64,000 nucleotides of DNA, from contig NZ_JAQZAL010000019.1 of NCBI RefSeq assembly GCF_028737205.1, positions 84,494-148,493 on the forward strand. Direction: 5' to 3'. This stretch comes from Actinomycetospora lutea (lineage in GTDB: Bacteria > Actinomycetota > Actinomycetes > Mycobacteriales > Pseudonocardiaceae). Positions within the stretch are counted from its first letter, which is position 1, and every line of letters starts with the position of its first letter. The notes under the pieces were generated by a model. It did not search any database. It was not told where the DNA came from and worked only from the letters and a program-made list of their open reading frames with translations. This document shows positions 35,681-44,544 of this stretch, piece by piece. Both the position numbers and the translations under genes were made by a program.

Positions 35681-36783
35681 GGTTCGACGTCGTCCGGCCC
35701 GCCGAGCTCACCCCGGGCGAGATCGGCCGGTGGCGCGCGCTGCAGACGCTCACGCCGACGCTGCGCACTCCGTTCCTGTCCCCGGAGTTCACGCGCACGG
35801 TGGCGCGGTTCCGGCCCCGCACGCGCGTGGGGGTGGTCCACGAGCGCGACGAGATCCTCGGCTTCTTCCCCTTCGAGCACGCGCCGCTGGGGCGCGGGCT
35901 GCCGGTCGCGCCGGGCCTGAGCGACGCGCAGGGCCTCGTGCACGCGCACGACGCCACGTGGGACGCGCGGCTGATGGTGCGGGCCTGCGGGCTCTCGGTG
36001 TGGGAGTTCGACCACCTCGTGGCCGACCAGCACCTCCTCGCCGCGTACCGGACCGCGCAGGCCCCGTCGCCGGTCATCGACCTCTCCGAGGGCTTCGACC
36101 CCTGGTACGAGCTGGTCCACACGCGGTCCTCCCGGGTCCGCGACCTGCCCCGGCGCGCGCGGCGCCTCGAGCGCGAGCACGGCCCGCTGCGCTTCGTGCT
36201 CGAGGCCGCCGACGACAGCGCCGTCGACGCGCTCGACACGGTGCTGGAGTGGAAGTCGGCGCAGTACCAGCGCACCGGGCGCTCGGACCGCTTCGCCCGG
36301 CCCTGGATCCGCGGGCTGGTGCACCAGCTGCTCGACCAGCGCGCCGGGACGTTCCGGGGGTGCCTGTCGCTGCTCTACGCGGGCGACGAGCTGGTCGCCG
36401 GGCACTTCGGCCTGCGCGACCACGGCGTCGTCCCGACGTGGTTCCCGGCGTACGACCCGAGCATGCGCCGGTACTCGCCCGGCCTGCTGCTGCACCTCGC
36501 CATGGCCCGTGCGGCGGCCGACGACGGGGTGGCGCTCATCGACATGGGCCGCGGCGCCAAGACCTACAAGGACGAGCTGAAGTCCGGTGAAGCCACGGTC
36601 GCCGAGGGGCGGGTCGCCCGCCTCGTGCCGACGGCGGCGCTGGCCTGGGCGCGCACCGCGCCGGTCCGCTCCGCGCGCCGCGCCGTCGACCGCAGTCCGC
36701 GGCTCTACGACGTGGCCGACCGGGTGCTGCGCGCCCGCGGCCGCTTCCGCCCGTCCGGCCACGTGAGCGGGGTGTCGGCATGA
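35677..36783 (+). CDS. BioF2-like GNAT (CelD type) transferase, copy 2
   Basis: The 368-residue protein is paralogous to that at 29986, sharing CGLSVWEFDHLV, EWKSAQYQRTGRSDRF, LVAGHFGLRDHG, WFPAYDPSMRRYSPGLLLHL and IDMGRGAKTYKDE. It lies inside the exopolysaccharide operon with overlapping stop and start codons on both sides, which supports a direct role in decorating the polymer, for example N-acylation of an amino sugar. No membrane segment. The donor (acyl-CoA, aminoacyl-tRNA or other) is not predictable. Confidence 0.9.
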   Translation: MRFDVVRPAELTPGEIGRWRALQTLTPTLRTPFLSPEFTRTVARFRPRTRVGVVHERDEILGFFPFEHAPLGRGLPVAPGLSDAQGLVHAHDATWDARLMVRACGLSVWEFDHLVADQHLLAAYRTAQAPSPVIDLSEGFDPWYELVHTRSSRVRDLPRRARRLEREHGPLRFVLEAADDSAVDALDTVLEWKSAQYQRTGRSDRFARPWIRGLVHQLLDQRAGTFRGCLSLLYAGDELVAGHFGLRDHGVVPTWFPAYDPSMRRYSPGLLLHLAMARAAADDGVALIDMGRGAKTYKDELKSGEATVAEGRVARLVPTAALAWARTAPVRSARRAVDRSPRLYDVADRVLRARGRFRPSGHVSGVSA

Positions 36784-37709
36784 CGCGCACGGTCTCGGTG
36801 GTGATCTGCGCCTACACCGACGAGCGGTGGGACGACGTCCTGGCCGCCGCGGCGTCGGTGTCCGGGGGTCAGAGCGTCGCCCCCCACGAGCTGATCGTCG
36901 TCGTCGACCACCACCCCGCGCTGCGCGACCGCCTCGAGCGCGCGCTGCCCGAGGCCCACGTGATCGCGAACGCCCAGGCCCGCGGCCTGTCCGGCGGCAA
37001 GAACACCGGGGTCGCGGCCTCCACCGGCGAGGTCGTCGCGTTCCTCGACGACGACGCCGTCGCCGGTCCCGACTGGGTGCGCACGTTCGCCGAGGGCTAC
37101 GACGACCCCGACGTGCTCGGCGTCGGCGGGCTCACGCTGCCCTGGTGGGCCACCGACCGGCCGGCGTGGTTCCCCGAGGAGTTCGACTGGGTCGTGGGCT
37201 GCACGTTCGTCGGCCGGGACCCCGGCCCCGTGCGCAACCTGCTGGGCGGCAACGCCTCGTTCCGCCGCGACGCCTTCGACATCGCGGGCGGCTTCCCCAC
37301 CCACATCGGCCGCACCGCCGCCCGGGCCCGGCCGCTGGGGTGCGAGGAGACCGAGTTCTGCATCCGCGTCGCGGCGCACCGCCCCGGCGCGCGCTTCGTC
37401 CACGACCCGCGCGCGGTGATCTGGCACCGGGTGCCGGCCGCCCGCGAGGGCTTCCGCTACTTCCGCTCCCGCTGCTACGCCGAGGGGCTGTCGAAGGCGC
37501 TGGTCACGCGGAGCGTCGGCGCCGCGGCCGGGCTCGCCGCCGAGCGCAGCTACGCCGCGGTGACGCTGCGCCGGGGGGTGACGCGCGGGGTGCGCCAGGC
37601 CTGGCGCGGCGACCGCCACGGCCTCGCGCGCGCCGGCGCCATCACCGCCGGGCTGCTCACCACGACCGCGGGCTACGCCGTCGGCTCGCTCGCCCGGAGC
37701 GCGTCATGA
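36780..37709 (+). CDS. Family 2 glycosyltransferase, exopolysaccharide operon
   Basis: The 309-residue GT-A enzyme opens with VSVVICAYTDERWDDV. The GLSGGKNTGVAASTGEVVAF block and the catalytic metal site FLDDDAVAGPDW follow. GGNASFRRDAFDIAGGF and GCEETEFCIRVAAHRPG form the acceptor half. The C-terminus has one weakly hydrophobic helix pair (about 265-305). Start and stop overlap both neighbours (ATGA), so expression is tightly coupled. Donor and linkage unknown. Confidence 0.93.
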   Translation: MTRTVSVVICAYTDERWDDVLAAAASVSGGQSVAPHELIVVVDHHPALRDRLERALPEAHVIANAQARGLSGGKNTGVAASTGEVVAFLDDDAVAGPDWVRTFAEGYDDPDVLGVGGLTLPWWATDRPAWFPEEFDWVVGCTFVGRDPGPVRNLLGGNASFRRDAFDIAGGFPTHIGRTAARARPLGCEETEFCIRVAAHRPGARFVHDPRAVIWHRVPAAREGFRYFRSRCYAEGLSKALVTRSVGAAAGLAAERSYAAVTLRRGVTRGVRQAWRGDRHGLARAGAITAGLLTTTAGYAVGSLARSAS

Positions 37710-38497
37710 CCATCCCCGTGCTCATGTACCACGCGGTCGCGCAGCGGCCCGCCGACGCCGCGCACGCCCTCTCGGTGCACCCCGACCGGTTCGCCGCGCA
37801 GCTCGAGCTGCTCGCCGCCGAGGGCTTCACGACGATCACGGTGGGCGAGCTCGCCGCCATCCGCCGCGGCGAGGTCGCGCCGCCCGAGCGTCCGGTCGCG
37901 CTGACCTTCGACGACGGGTACGCCGACTTCCACCGCGAGGCCCTGCCGCGCCTGCGCGCCGCCGGGGCCACGGGCACGCTGTTCGTCACCACCGGCTGGC
38001 TCGACGACGCGGGCCCCGAGGCCGCCGGACAGCCGCTGGACCGGATGCTGTCGTGGTCGCAGGTCGCCGAGTGCGACGCCGCCGGGATCGAGGTCGGCGC
38101 GCACAGCCACAGCCACGCCCAGCTCGACCAGCTGCCGGACGCGGCGCTGCGCGACGAGCTCGCCCGCCCCAAGCGCCTGCTCGCCGAGCGCCTGGGGCAC
38201 GAGGTGCCGCACCTCGCCTACCCCTACGGCTACTCCAGCGCGCGGGTGCGCCGCGCGGTCGCCGACGCCGGCTACCGGCTGGCCGCGAGCGTCGGCAACT
38301 TCGCCGCCACGCCGGGCGCCGACGGCTACGCCCTGCCGCGGCTGACCGTCGCGCGGGACACCGACCTGGCCACCTTCGGGCGGGTGGTCCGCGGCGAGCA
38401 CCACGCCCGCATCTACTGGAAGGAGCGGACGCTGACCGCCGGGTACCTGGTCGTGCGGCGTGGACGGTCGGCGCTCGCGGGACGGGTGCGCTCGTGA
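37706..38497 (+). CDS. Polysaccharide deacetylase (NodB-fold)
   Basis: The 263-residue carbohydrate esterase family 4 protein has PVLMYHAVA, motif 1 LTFDDGYADF with the catalytic and metal-binding Asp pair, motif 2 GAHSHSHAQL with metal histidines, and LAYPYGYSS. It lacks a signal peptide, so it may act in the cytoplasm on lipid-linked intermediates rather than on finished polymer. It removes N- or O-acetyl groups. With the BioF2-like acyltransferase next door, the operon could swap one acyl group for another. Confidence 0.93.
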   Translation: MTIPVLMYHAVAQRPADAAHALSVHPDRFAAQLELLAAEGFTTITVGELAAIRRGEVAPPERPVALTFDDGYADFHREALPRLRAAGATGTLFVTTGWLDDAGPEAAGQPLDRMLSWSQVAECDAAGIEVGAHSHSHAQLDQLPDAALRDELARPKRLLAERLGHEVPHLAYPYGYSSARVRRAVADAGYRLAASVGNFAATPGADGYALPRLTVARDTDLATFGRVVRGEHHARIYWKERTLTAGYLVVRRGRSALAGRVRS

Positions 38498-41400
38498 CGG
38501 CCGGCTCCCTGGACGGGCGGACGCAGACGCTCACGGTCGGCGGCGCCCCGGCGGCCACGCGGCGGGCCCGGCTGCGGGCCCACCTCACCGACCCGTTCTC
38601 GCGGAACTCGTACGCGCTGATCGTCAACACCGGGATGACCGGGCTGCTCGGGCTCGTCTTCTGGTTCCTCGCGGCCCGCTTCTACACCCCCGAGGACGTC
38701 GGCCGCGCCTCGGCGCTGATCTCGGCGATGACCCTCCTCTCGGCGATCGTCGGCATCAACATCACCGGCACCCTGAGCCGGTTCCTGCCCCAGAGCGGCC
38801 GCCGCACGGCGCGCCTGGTGCTGGTGAGCTACGGGCTGAGCTCGCTGGCGGTCGCGGTGCTGGCCGCCGGGTTCGTCCTCACCCTCGGCTGGTGGGGGCC
38901 GTCGTTCGGGCTGCTGGCGAGCCCGTGGGCGGCGATCGGGTTCGTCGGCGTCGCGATCGCGGCGAACATCTTCACCGTGCAGGACGGCGTGCTCGTCGGC
39001 ATGCGCGGCGCGGGGTGGGTGGCGCTCGAGAACACCCTCTTCGGCCTGGTCAAGGCGGGCCTGCTGGTGCTGCTCGCCGCCACAATGCCCGCCACCGGGG
39101 TGTGGGTCGCGTGGATCGTGCCGATGATCCTGCTCTGCCTGCCGGTCAACCTGCTCGTCTTCGCCCGCCGGGTGCCGCGCCACGCCCGCGAGACCGCCGG
39201 CGGCGCCACGACCGGCACCGAGATCCGCGGCTTCTTCGCCGGCGACTTCATCGGCGCGCTCTTCGGCTTCGGCGCCATCTACCTGATCCCGGTCGTGGTG
39301 GCCGCCGCGCTGCCGCCGTCGACGTTCGCCGTGTTCTACATCGCCTGGATGATGGCCGCGGTCCTCAACCTGGTGCCGAACAACCTCGCGCAGACCCTCA
39401 CCGTCGAGGGGGTCTTCGACGCCGACCGGCTGGCCCGCTACGCGCGCTCGGCCCTGGTGCGCTCGGTCGCGCTGCTCGGGGCGGCCGCGGTGGGCCTGCT
39501 CCTGCTGGCCCGCCCGCTGCTCGGCTTCCTCGGCCCGGACTACGCCGCCGCCGCGCCGCTGCTGCAGCTGCTGGCGCTCGCGGCGCTGGGCCGCGCGGTG
39601 ATGGAGGTCTGGCTCGGCGTGCTGCGCGCGCAGGGCCGGGCCCACGCGATCGTGCGCTGGCAGGTCGTCTCCGGCACCGTCGTCGTCGGCACGGTGGTGG
39701 CGGGCCTGTTCCTGGGCGGCGGGACGCTCGGGATGCCGATCGATCCCGTGACCGGGGTCGGCGTGCTGGTGCTGCTCAGCCAGGTGGCCGTGGCCCTCAT
39801 GGTGCTGCCGCGCCTGCTGCGGGTCATCGCCGTCCGGCGCGCGGCCCCCTTCGACCCGTGGAGGCCCTCGCCGGTGCCGCGTGTCGCCGACCAGCGCCTC
39901 GTCCCGCTGCAGGTGGTCGTGCGGGACCGGGCACCGGCCGAGGACGCGGCACCGGCCGAGGAGGCGGCACCGGCCGAGGAGGCGGCGCCGGCCGCGGAGG
40001 AGGAGCCGGCCGCGGAGGTCGCGGAGGTCGCCGCGGACCCCGCCCCCGGCCCGCCCCGGGAGACCCCGCAGCGCTCGCGGTGGCAGCGCTTCCTGATCGC
40101 GGTGGACCGCGGGGGCCCCGCGGTCATCGTCGCGATGGCCAGCCTGCTGTCGCTGGTGATGATCGTCGAGCCGCTGGTGTGGGTGGACCTCGGCGGTCTC
40201 GGCGGCTGGGGCCTCGTGGCGGTGCTGCCGGTGCTGACGCTGGTGGGCTTCGCGCTGCTGCTGGTCAGCGTCGTGGCCGCGATCGCGCTGGCCCGCGAGC
40301 GCAAGGTCCTGCTGACCGCGCAGCTCGTCGCCGTGTGCTGCGCGCTGCACGGCCTCACCGCGCTCATCGAGCCGCTGCCCCGGTTCCCGACGTCGTACGT
40401 GCACCTGGGGTTCGTCGACTTCATCTCGACCTTCGGCACCGTCGCCCCCGACGTCGACGCCCGCTTCAGCTGGCCCGGCTTCTTCGCCCTCGTGTCGTTC
40501 GTGTCCGACGGGGCGTCGCCGACCGCGCTGCTGCCGCTCATGCGGGTGACGCCGCTGCTGTCGAACCTGCTCTACCTGCTCGCGCTGTGGCTGATCCTGC
40601 GCAACCTGCGGATGAGCTGGCGCGGCAAGTGGTTCGCCGCCCTGCTGTTCACGGTCCTGCAGTGGATCGGGCAGGACTACTTCTCGCCGCAGGGCTTCAC
40701 GTTCCTGCTCTACATGATCTTCATCGGGATCCTGCTGACCTGGTTCCGCCCGGTGGGCCGCGAGGCCGTCGGGCCGGCCGGGCGCCCGGCGTGGGTCGCC
40801 GGCGCGCTGCGCCGCACGCCGTCGTGGCTGCGCCGCGGCGGGGGCGCGGTGCGCCGGGGCGTCGGTCGCGTGGTCGGGACGCCGACCCAGGCCGGCGAGG
40901 CGGCCGCGCGGCCGTCGTCCCCGGCCACCCGCGTCGCCCTGCTCGGACTGCTGTTGATGATCTTCGCGGCGGCGACCGTGAGCCACCAGCTCACCCCGTT
41001 CGTCATGGTCGTCGCGGCCGCGGCGCTGGCGCTGGGGCGGCGCTCCACGCTGCGCGGCCTGCCGGTGCTGCTCGGCGTGCTGCTCGTGGCCTGGGTGAGC
41101 CTCATGACCGCGGCGTACTGGACCGGCCACCTCGACGACCTGTTCAGCGGCGTCGGCGACCTCTCCGGCAACGTCGCCACCAGCATCGCCGCCCGCACCG
41201 GCGGTGACCTCGCCCACGGCGTGGTGGTGCTCGTGCGCGTCGCGCTGTTCGGGGTGCTGGCGGTCGGCTCGGTCGTGGGCCTGCTGCGCCGGCGCCACCG
41301 CGGGGTGGACGACCGGGTCGTCGCGCTCCTGCTCGCCGCGCCGTTCCTCGCGGTCCTGGTGCAGAGCTACGGCGGCGAGATCGGGCTGCGGGTCTACATG

Positions 41401-42207
41401 TTCGCGCTGCCCGGCGCGTGCGTGCTCATCGCGATGGCCTTCTTCCCCGAGACCTCCCGGGGCACCGGGTTCCGCGCGGCCTTCGGCTCGGTGTGGCGCT
41501 ACGTGGCCGCGGGGCTGGTCGTGCTCGTGCTCGGCGCGGCCTACGCCGTCGCGGCCTACGGCAACGAGGCCTTCGAGCGGGTCTCGCCGGGGGAGCTCGC
41601 CGCCGTGCAGTGGGTGTACGACCGGCCCGGCAGCGCCCAGGTCCTCTTCCTCACCGACTCGATGGACTCCGGGGCGACCCCGATGATGCCGATCGGCTAC
41701 ACCGACGCGATCGGTGTCGGGGTGCGCGCGACGCTCGCGTCGCCGAACGCCGACGACAACCCGTCGGTCGTGGTCGAGCAGCTCGCCTACTGGGGCGGCA
41801 GCACCTACTTCGTCACCTCGCGGTCCGAGGAGCAGTACCTCGAGGTCAGCGCCGGCTACCCGGCGGGCTGGGGCCAGGAGCTGCGCGCCGCGCTGGCCGC
41901 CGACCCCCGCCTGGAGAAGGTCCTCGACACCGGCGAGGCCCAGGTCTGGGTCCCGCGCAACCCCCAGGCCTTCGACCCGATCACCGGTCGCGTCCCGGAG
42001 CTGCTCGGCGTGCGCATCGGGCCGACGGAGTGGACCCCGGTCGGGGTGACGGTGCTGATCGGGCTGGTCGGCGTGCTGCTCGCCCAGCAGATCTGGGCGC
42101 TGCGCCGCCCCGGCCGCGCCGCCCTGCGCACCACCGTGTTCGTGTGGGGGCCGCTGCTGCTGGCCTTCGGTGCCGTGGTGGTGGAGCGGTTGTTCGCGCT
42201 GACCTGA
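38494..42207 (+). CDS. Giant membrane protein: Wzx/MOP-type flippase fused to a polytopic glycosyltransferase/polymerase-like half
   Basis: The protein has 1237 residues from the GTG coupled to the deacetylase stop. Residues about 30-460 form a 12-14 helix MOP-superfamily polysaccharide flippase (NSYALIVNTGMTGLLGLVFW, DVGRASALISAMTLLSAIVG, TVQDGVLVGMRGAGW). An Ala/Glu/Pro linker with three hexapeptide repeats follows (about 480-520). Residues about 530-1230 hold another 12 or so helices with a large extracytoplasmic part near the end. The segment DYFSPQGFTFLLYMIFIGIL is typical of large actinobacterial polymerase or GT-C-like membrane proteins. It likely couples export with polymerisation. 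These are usually separate proteins; the second-half function is inferred. Confidence 0.88.
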   Translation: MTAGSLDGRTQTLTVGGAPAATRRARLRAHLTDPFSRNSYALIVNTGMTGLLGLVFWFLAARFYTPEDVGRASALISAMTLLSAIVGINITGTLSRFLPQSGRRTARLVLVSYGLSSLAVAVLAAGFVLTLGWWGPSFGLLASPWAAIGFVGVAIAANIFTVQDGVLVGMRGAGWVALENTLFGLVKAGLLVLLAATMPATGVWVAWIVPMILLCLPVNLLVFARRVPRHARETAGGATTGTEIRGFFAGDFIGALFGFGAIYLIPVVVAAALPPSTFAVFYIAWMMAAVLNLVPNNLAQTLTVEGVFDADRLARYARSALVRSVALLGAAAVGLLLLARPLLGFLGPDYAAAAPLLQLLALAALGRAVMEVWLGVLRAQGRAHAIVRWQVVSGTVVVGTVVAGLFLGGGTLGMPIDPVTGVGVLVLLSQVAVALMVLPRLLRVIAVRRAAPFDPWRPSPVPRVADQRLVPLQVVVRDRAPAEDAAPAEEAAPAEEAAPAAEEEPAAEVAEVAADPAPGPPRETPQRSRWQRFLIAVDRGGPAVIVAMASLLSLVMIVEPLVWVDLGGLGGWGLVAVLPVLTLVGFALLLVSVVAAIALARERKVLLTAQLVAVCCALHGLTALIEPLPRFPTSYVHLGFVDFISTFGTVAPDVDARFSWPGFFALVSFVSDGASPTALLPLMRVTPLLSNLLYLLALWLILRNLRMSWRGKWFAALLFTVLQWIGQDYFSPQGFTFLLYMIFIGILLTWFRPVGREAVGPAGRPAWVAGALRRTPSWLRRGGGAVRRGVGRVVGTPTQAGEAAARPSSPATRVALLGLLLMIFAAATVSHQLTPFVMVVAAAALALGRRSTLRGLPVLLGVLLVAWVSLMTAAYWTGHLDDLFSGVGDLSGNVATSIAARTGGDLAHGVVVLVRVALFGVLAVGSVVGLLRRRHRGVDDRVVALLLAAPFLAVLVQSYGGEIGLRVYMFALPGACVLIAMAFFPETSRGTGFRAAFGSVWRYVAAGLVVLVLGAAYAVAAYGNEAFERVSPGELAAVQWVYDRPGSAQVLFLTDSMDSGATPMMPIGYTDAIGVGVRATLASPNADDNPSVVVEQLAYWGGSTYFVTSRSEEQYLEVSAGYPAGWGQELRAALAADPRLEKVLDTGEAQVWVPRNPQAFDPITGRVPELLGVRIGPTEWTPVGVTVLIGLVGVLLAQQIWALRRPGRAALRTTVFVWGPLLLAFGAVVVERLFALT
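39931..39984. repeat. Three 18-bp tandem repeats encoding the flippase-fusion linker
   Basis: Units start at 39931, 39949 and 39967; the last two are identical. They encode APAE(D/E)A units of the hinge between the two membrane halves. Confidence 0.85.
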
Positions 42208-42214
42208 CCCGGGC

Positions 42215-43510
42215 TCACACGCCCCGGGGGATCCAGCGGACCTCGTAGGGCCCGAGCTCGACGTCCGCGCCCTCGACCGTCGCGGTGACCGGGGCGTCGC
42301 TGGTGTTCACCAGCACCGTCGCGCGCGGCCCGCGGGCCCCGAACACCGGCGGCGCGACGCCGACGTCGGTGACCGGGGCGCCCGGCGGGAACTGGCGCGC
42401 GAACTCCTGCAGCGTCCCCAGGAACGGCTCGGGTGTCCCGTCGGGCCTCCACAGCCCCGACGGCGACGCGGCGTTGCGAGCCGCGTTCCAGTAGAAGGAC
42501 GTGGCGACCCCGGTGCGCGCGAACTCGACGAGCCCGGCCGCGCGCTGGGCCAGCCGCTTCTCCGGCGGCCAGCGCGCCGCGTCCGGCTCGACGTACCACT
42601 CGGCCCACCACAGCGGCAGCGACGTGCGGCCCTGGATCCAGCGGTTGACGTCCCCGATCTTCGCCAGCGCGGTGGCGTCGTCGGGCGCGCCCTCCTCGGT
42701 GGTGGTGTGCCCGTCGACGACGACGAAGTCGGCGCCGCGCTTGTTGTCGTTCCAGTAGTCGAAGGCGTCGAGGACGCGCTGGTCGACCAGCCCCCAGGGG
42801 CCGGTGAGCTCGGAGGGCCCGGTGTACACGCCCGGCGGCGGCGCGCCCATCTCGATGTAGGGCCCGCCGACCTGGTTGCCGGGGTCGACCTCCTTGAGCG
42901 CGTCGTAGACCCGGTTGTAGAGGTCGGTGTACGCCGGGCCGTCCCAGGTCTTGGTCTCCTCGTTGAAGAAACCCTTGAACTCGTTCCACACCTGGAAGTG
43001 GTGGACGTCGGGGTAGCGCCGCGAGATCTCGGCGGCCAGGTCGGCGAAGTCCTGGTAGTGCTCGGGCTCGGGCGCGACCTCGAGCCGCCTCCAGTCCGTG
43101 GTGCCCTCCGCGCCACCCTTCATCCAGTCCGGGGCGCAGCACAGGGTGATCACCGGGGTGCCGCCGCTGCGGCGGATGAAGTCCATGCGGGCGTCGAGGC
43201 CCGCGAAGTCGTACTCGCCCGGGGACGGCTCGGGGTTGGCCACGCCGAACCCCATGATGTGCTGCGCCTGGGGCATCGGCTGCGCCGCGAGGGCGACGGC
43301 GACCTGCCCGGCCGCCTGCGGGCCGGCGTCGATCGCGCTGAACTGGGTGTGGGTGAGGCCGGGACCGAGCACGTTGGACGGTGCCGCCGACGCGCGCGCG
43401 GACCCGCTCTCGCACCCCGCCGCGAGCAGCAGGGCCGCCGCCGCGGACAGGGCGGCCAGCACCCGTGGCCCCCGGACGCCCTGGCTCCGCATCTGCCGCC
43501 CCACCCCCAC
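42215..43510 (-). CDS. Clan GH-A glycoside hydrolase-like lipoprotein (GH39-type)
   Basis: The 431-residue protein begins with a signal peptide and lipobox LLLAAGC. A TIM-barrel domain has FQVWNEFKGFF, with the probable acid/base Glu near residue 177. LPLWWAEWYVEPD carries a second Glu near residue 304. The spacing suits beta-strands 4 and 7 of clan GH-A. A C-terminal beta-sandwich ends in EVRWIPRGV. Closest in style to GH39 beta-xylosidases. It faces the exopolysaccharide operon, ending seven bases from the flippase gene. It may trim or release the polymer at the cell surface. The ATG at 43492 is an alternative start. Confidence 0.88.
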   Translation of the reverse strand: MGVGRQMRSQGVRGPRVLAALSAAAALLLAAGCESGSARASAAPSNVLGPGLTHTQFSAIDAGPQAAGQVAVALAAQPMPQAQHIMGFGVANPEPSPGEYDFAGLDARMDFIRRSGGTPVITLCCAPDWMKGGAEGTTDWRRLEVAPEPEHYQDFADLAAEISRRYPDVHHFQVWNEFKGFFNEETKTWDGPAYTDLYNRVYDALKEVDPGNQVGGPYIEMGAPPPGVYTGPSELTGPWGLVDQRVLDAFDYWNDNKRGADFVVVDGHTTTEEGAPDDATALAKIGDVNRWIQGRTSLPLWWAEWYVEPDAARWPPEKRLAQRAAGLVEFARTGVATSFYWNAARNAASPSGLWRPDGTPEPFLGTLQEFARQFPPGAPVTDVGVAPPVFGARGPRATVLVNTSDAPVTATVEGADVELGPYEVRWIPRGV

Positions 43511-43584
43511 GTGCGTTGATCGCCGCGCCGGAGTCTAACCCCTGATCGGGTGGGACAGTGGTGAGGAACACCGGCGCGCGTGGA

Positions 43585-44097
43585 TCACCGCCGCCGGCGC
43601 ACGAGCCCCCCGAGGTAGGCCGCCTGCCCGGCGTGCTGGATGTCGTCGTCGACCACGCTGACCAGCCGCACGCCGCGCGTCACCGGCGGGTCCCAGCGGT
43701 CGTCGATGACCTCGTCGAGATCGTCGCCGGCCAGCGTGCGCAGGTGGGCGACGGTCCGCGCGGTCACGGCGTCGAGGTAGCCGGTGAGCAGCGCCGGGTC
43801 CTCGACGCGCACGGACGCGACCTGCTCGGAGGTGTGCCCGAAGCCGATCGAGGCGTCGTCGAGGGGCAGGTCGAAGCGGCGCGCCCACCCGTCCGCGGTC
43901 CAGACCTGCTCGGTGCCGGCGAGGTCGGCGACGTGGTCGTCCTGCACCCGAGTGAGGTGCCAGACCAGCCAGGCGATCGGGTTGGCCTCGGCGTCCGCGC
44001 GCCAGCTCAGCTCGTCGGCGGTCAGCCCCTCGACGGCCCGGTGCGCATCGCCCTGCGCCCGGCCGAAGGCGTCGACGAGCACGTCGATGGCGTCCAT
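43585..44097 (-). CDS. DinB/mycothiol-dependent maleylpyruvate isomerase-fold protein
   Basis: The 170-residue four-helix protein carries the DinB-type metal histidines: WLVWHLTRVQDDHVADL (H near residue 50) and VVDDDIQHAGQAAYLGGLV (H near 155). Actinobacterial members often use mycothiol or bacillithiol as cofactor in thiol transfer. GGGAGG precedes the ATG at 44097. It is monocistronic. A second DinB-type gene lies at 53849. Substrate not predictable. Confidence 0.87.
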   Translation of the reverse strand: MDAIDVLVDAFGRAQGDAHRAVEGLTADELSWRADAEANPIAWLVWHLTRVQDDHVADLAGTEQVWTADGWARRFDLPLDDASIGFGHTSEQVASVRVEDPALLTGYLDAVTARTVAHLRTLAGDDLDEVIDDRWDPPVTRGVRLVSVVDDDIQHAGQAAYLGGLVRRRR

Positions 44098-44300
44098 GGC
44101 TCGATCCTCCCGGTTCCCCTCAGCGCACCGAGGCGAAGACGACGACGGTGTCCTGGTCCGTGAGCGTCCTCTCGTCGACGGGCCGGCCGCACGTCGAGGG
44201 TGAGCCCGGTGGCGACCCACCGTTCGGAGCCTTGCCCGGGACGTCTGGTTCCGGGTTCCTGCTCTGCGCGAACACGGCCCCGACCGGCCCGCGGGTGGAT

Positions 44301-44306
44301 CAGGCT
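44301..44306 (+). promoter_or_regulatory. Candidate -10 box CAGGCT of a leaderless gene
   Basis: CAGGCT is six bases before the ATG at 44313, with no ribosome site. Confidence 0.35.
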
Positions 44307-44312
44307 GGGGCC

Positions 44313-44540
44313 ATGAGCTCCAGCCTGTACGTGGCCCTGCGCAGCGGCCACGAGTACACCGTCACCGGCCTCGACGACGACACCGCCGCATCGCTGCGCC
44401 AGCGCATCGTGGCCCACCTCGAGGCCCGCGAGTCGCACCCGACGCTCGACCTCGGCGACGGCACCACCGTGCGCACCGACGCCGTGGTCCTCGCGCGCCT
44501 GCACGACGAGGGGCCGCGCACGGGATTCGTGGGGACCTGA
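44313..44540 (+). CDS. Small conserved-looking hypothetical protein
   Basis: The 75-residue protein is compact and soluble, with alternating strands (LYVALRSGHEYTVTGLDDDT), a helix (SLRQRIVAHLEARE) and more strands (TLDLGDGTTVRTDAVVLARL). This is a balanced globular composition, unlike spurious frames. It probably has a leaderless start. It is convergent with the next gene, four bases apart. No family name is assigned. The protein at 46073 has a similar short strand-rich composition. Confidence 0.65.
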   Translation: MSSSLYVALRSGHEYTVTGLDDDTAASLRQRIVAHLEARESHPTLDLGDGTTVRTDAVVLARLHDEGPRTGFVGT

Positions 44541-44544
44541 CGCC

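Noticed and set aside
38413..41298. Minus-strand open frame of 961 codons opposite the flippase fusion
   Set aside because: His/Arg/Gln-rich shadow; the plus strand has consistent membrane helices and coupled starts.
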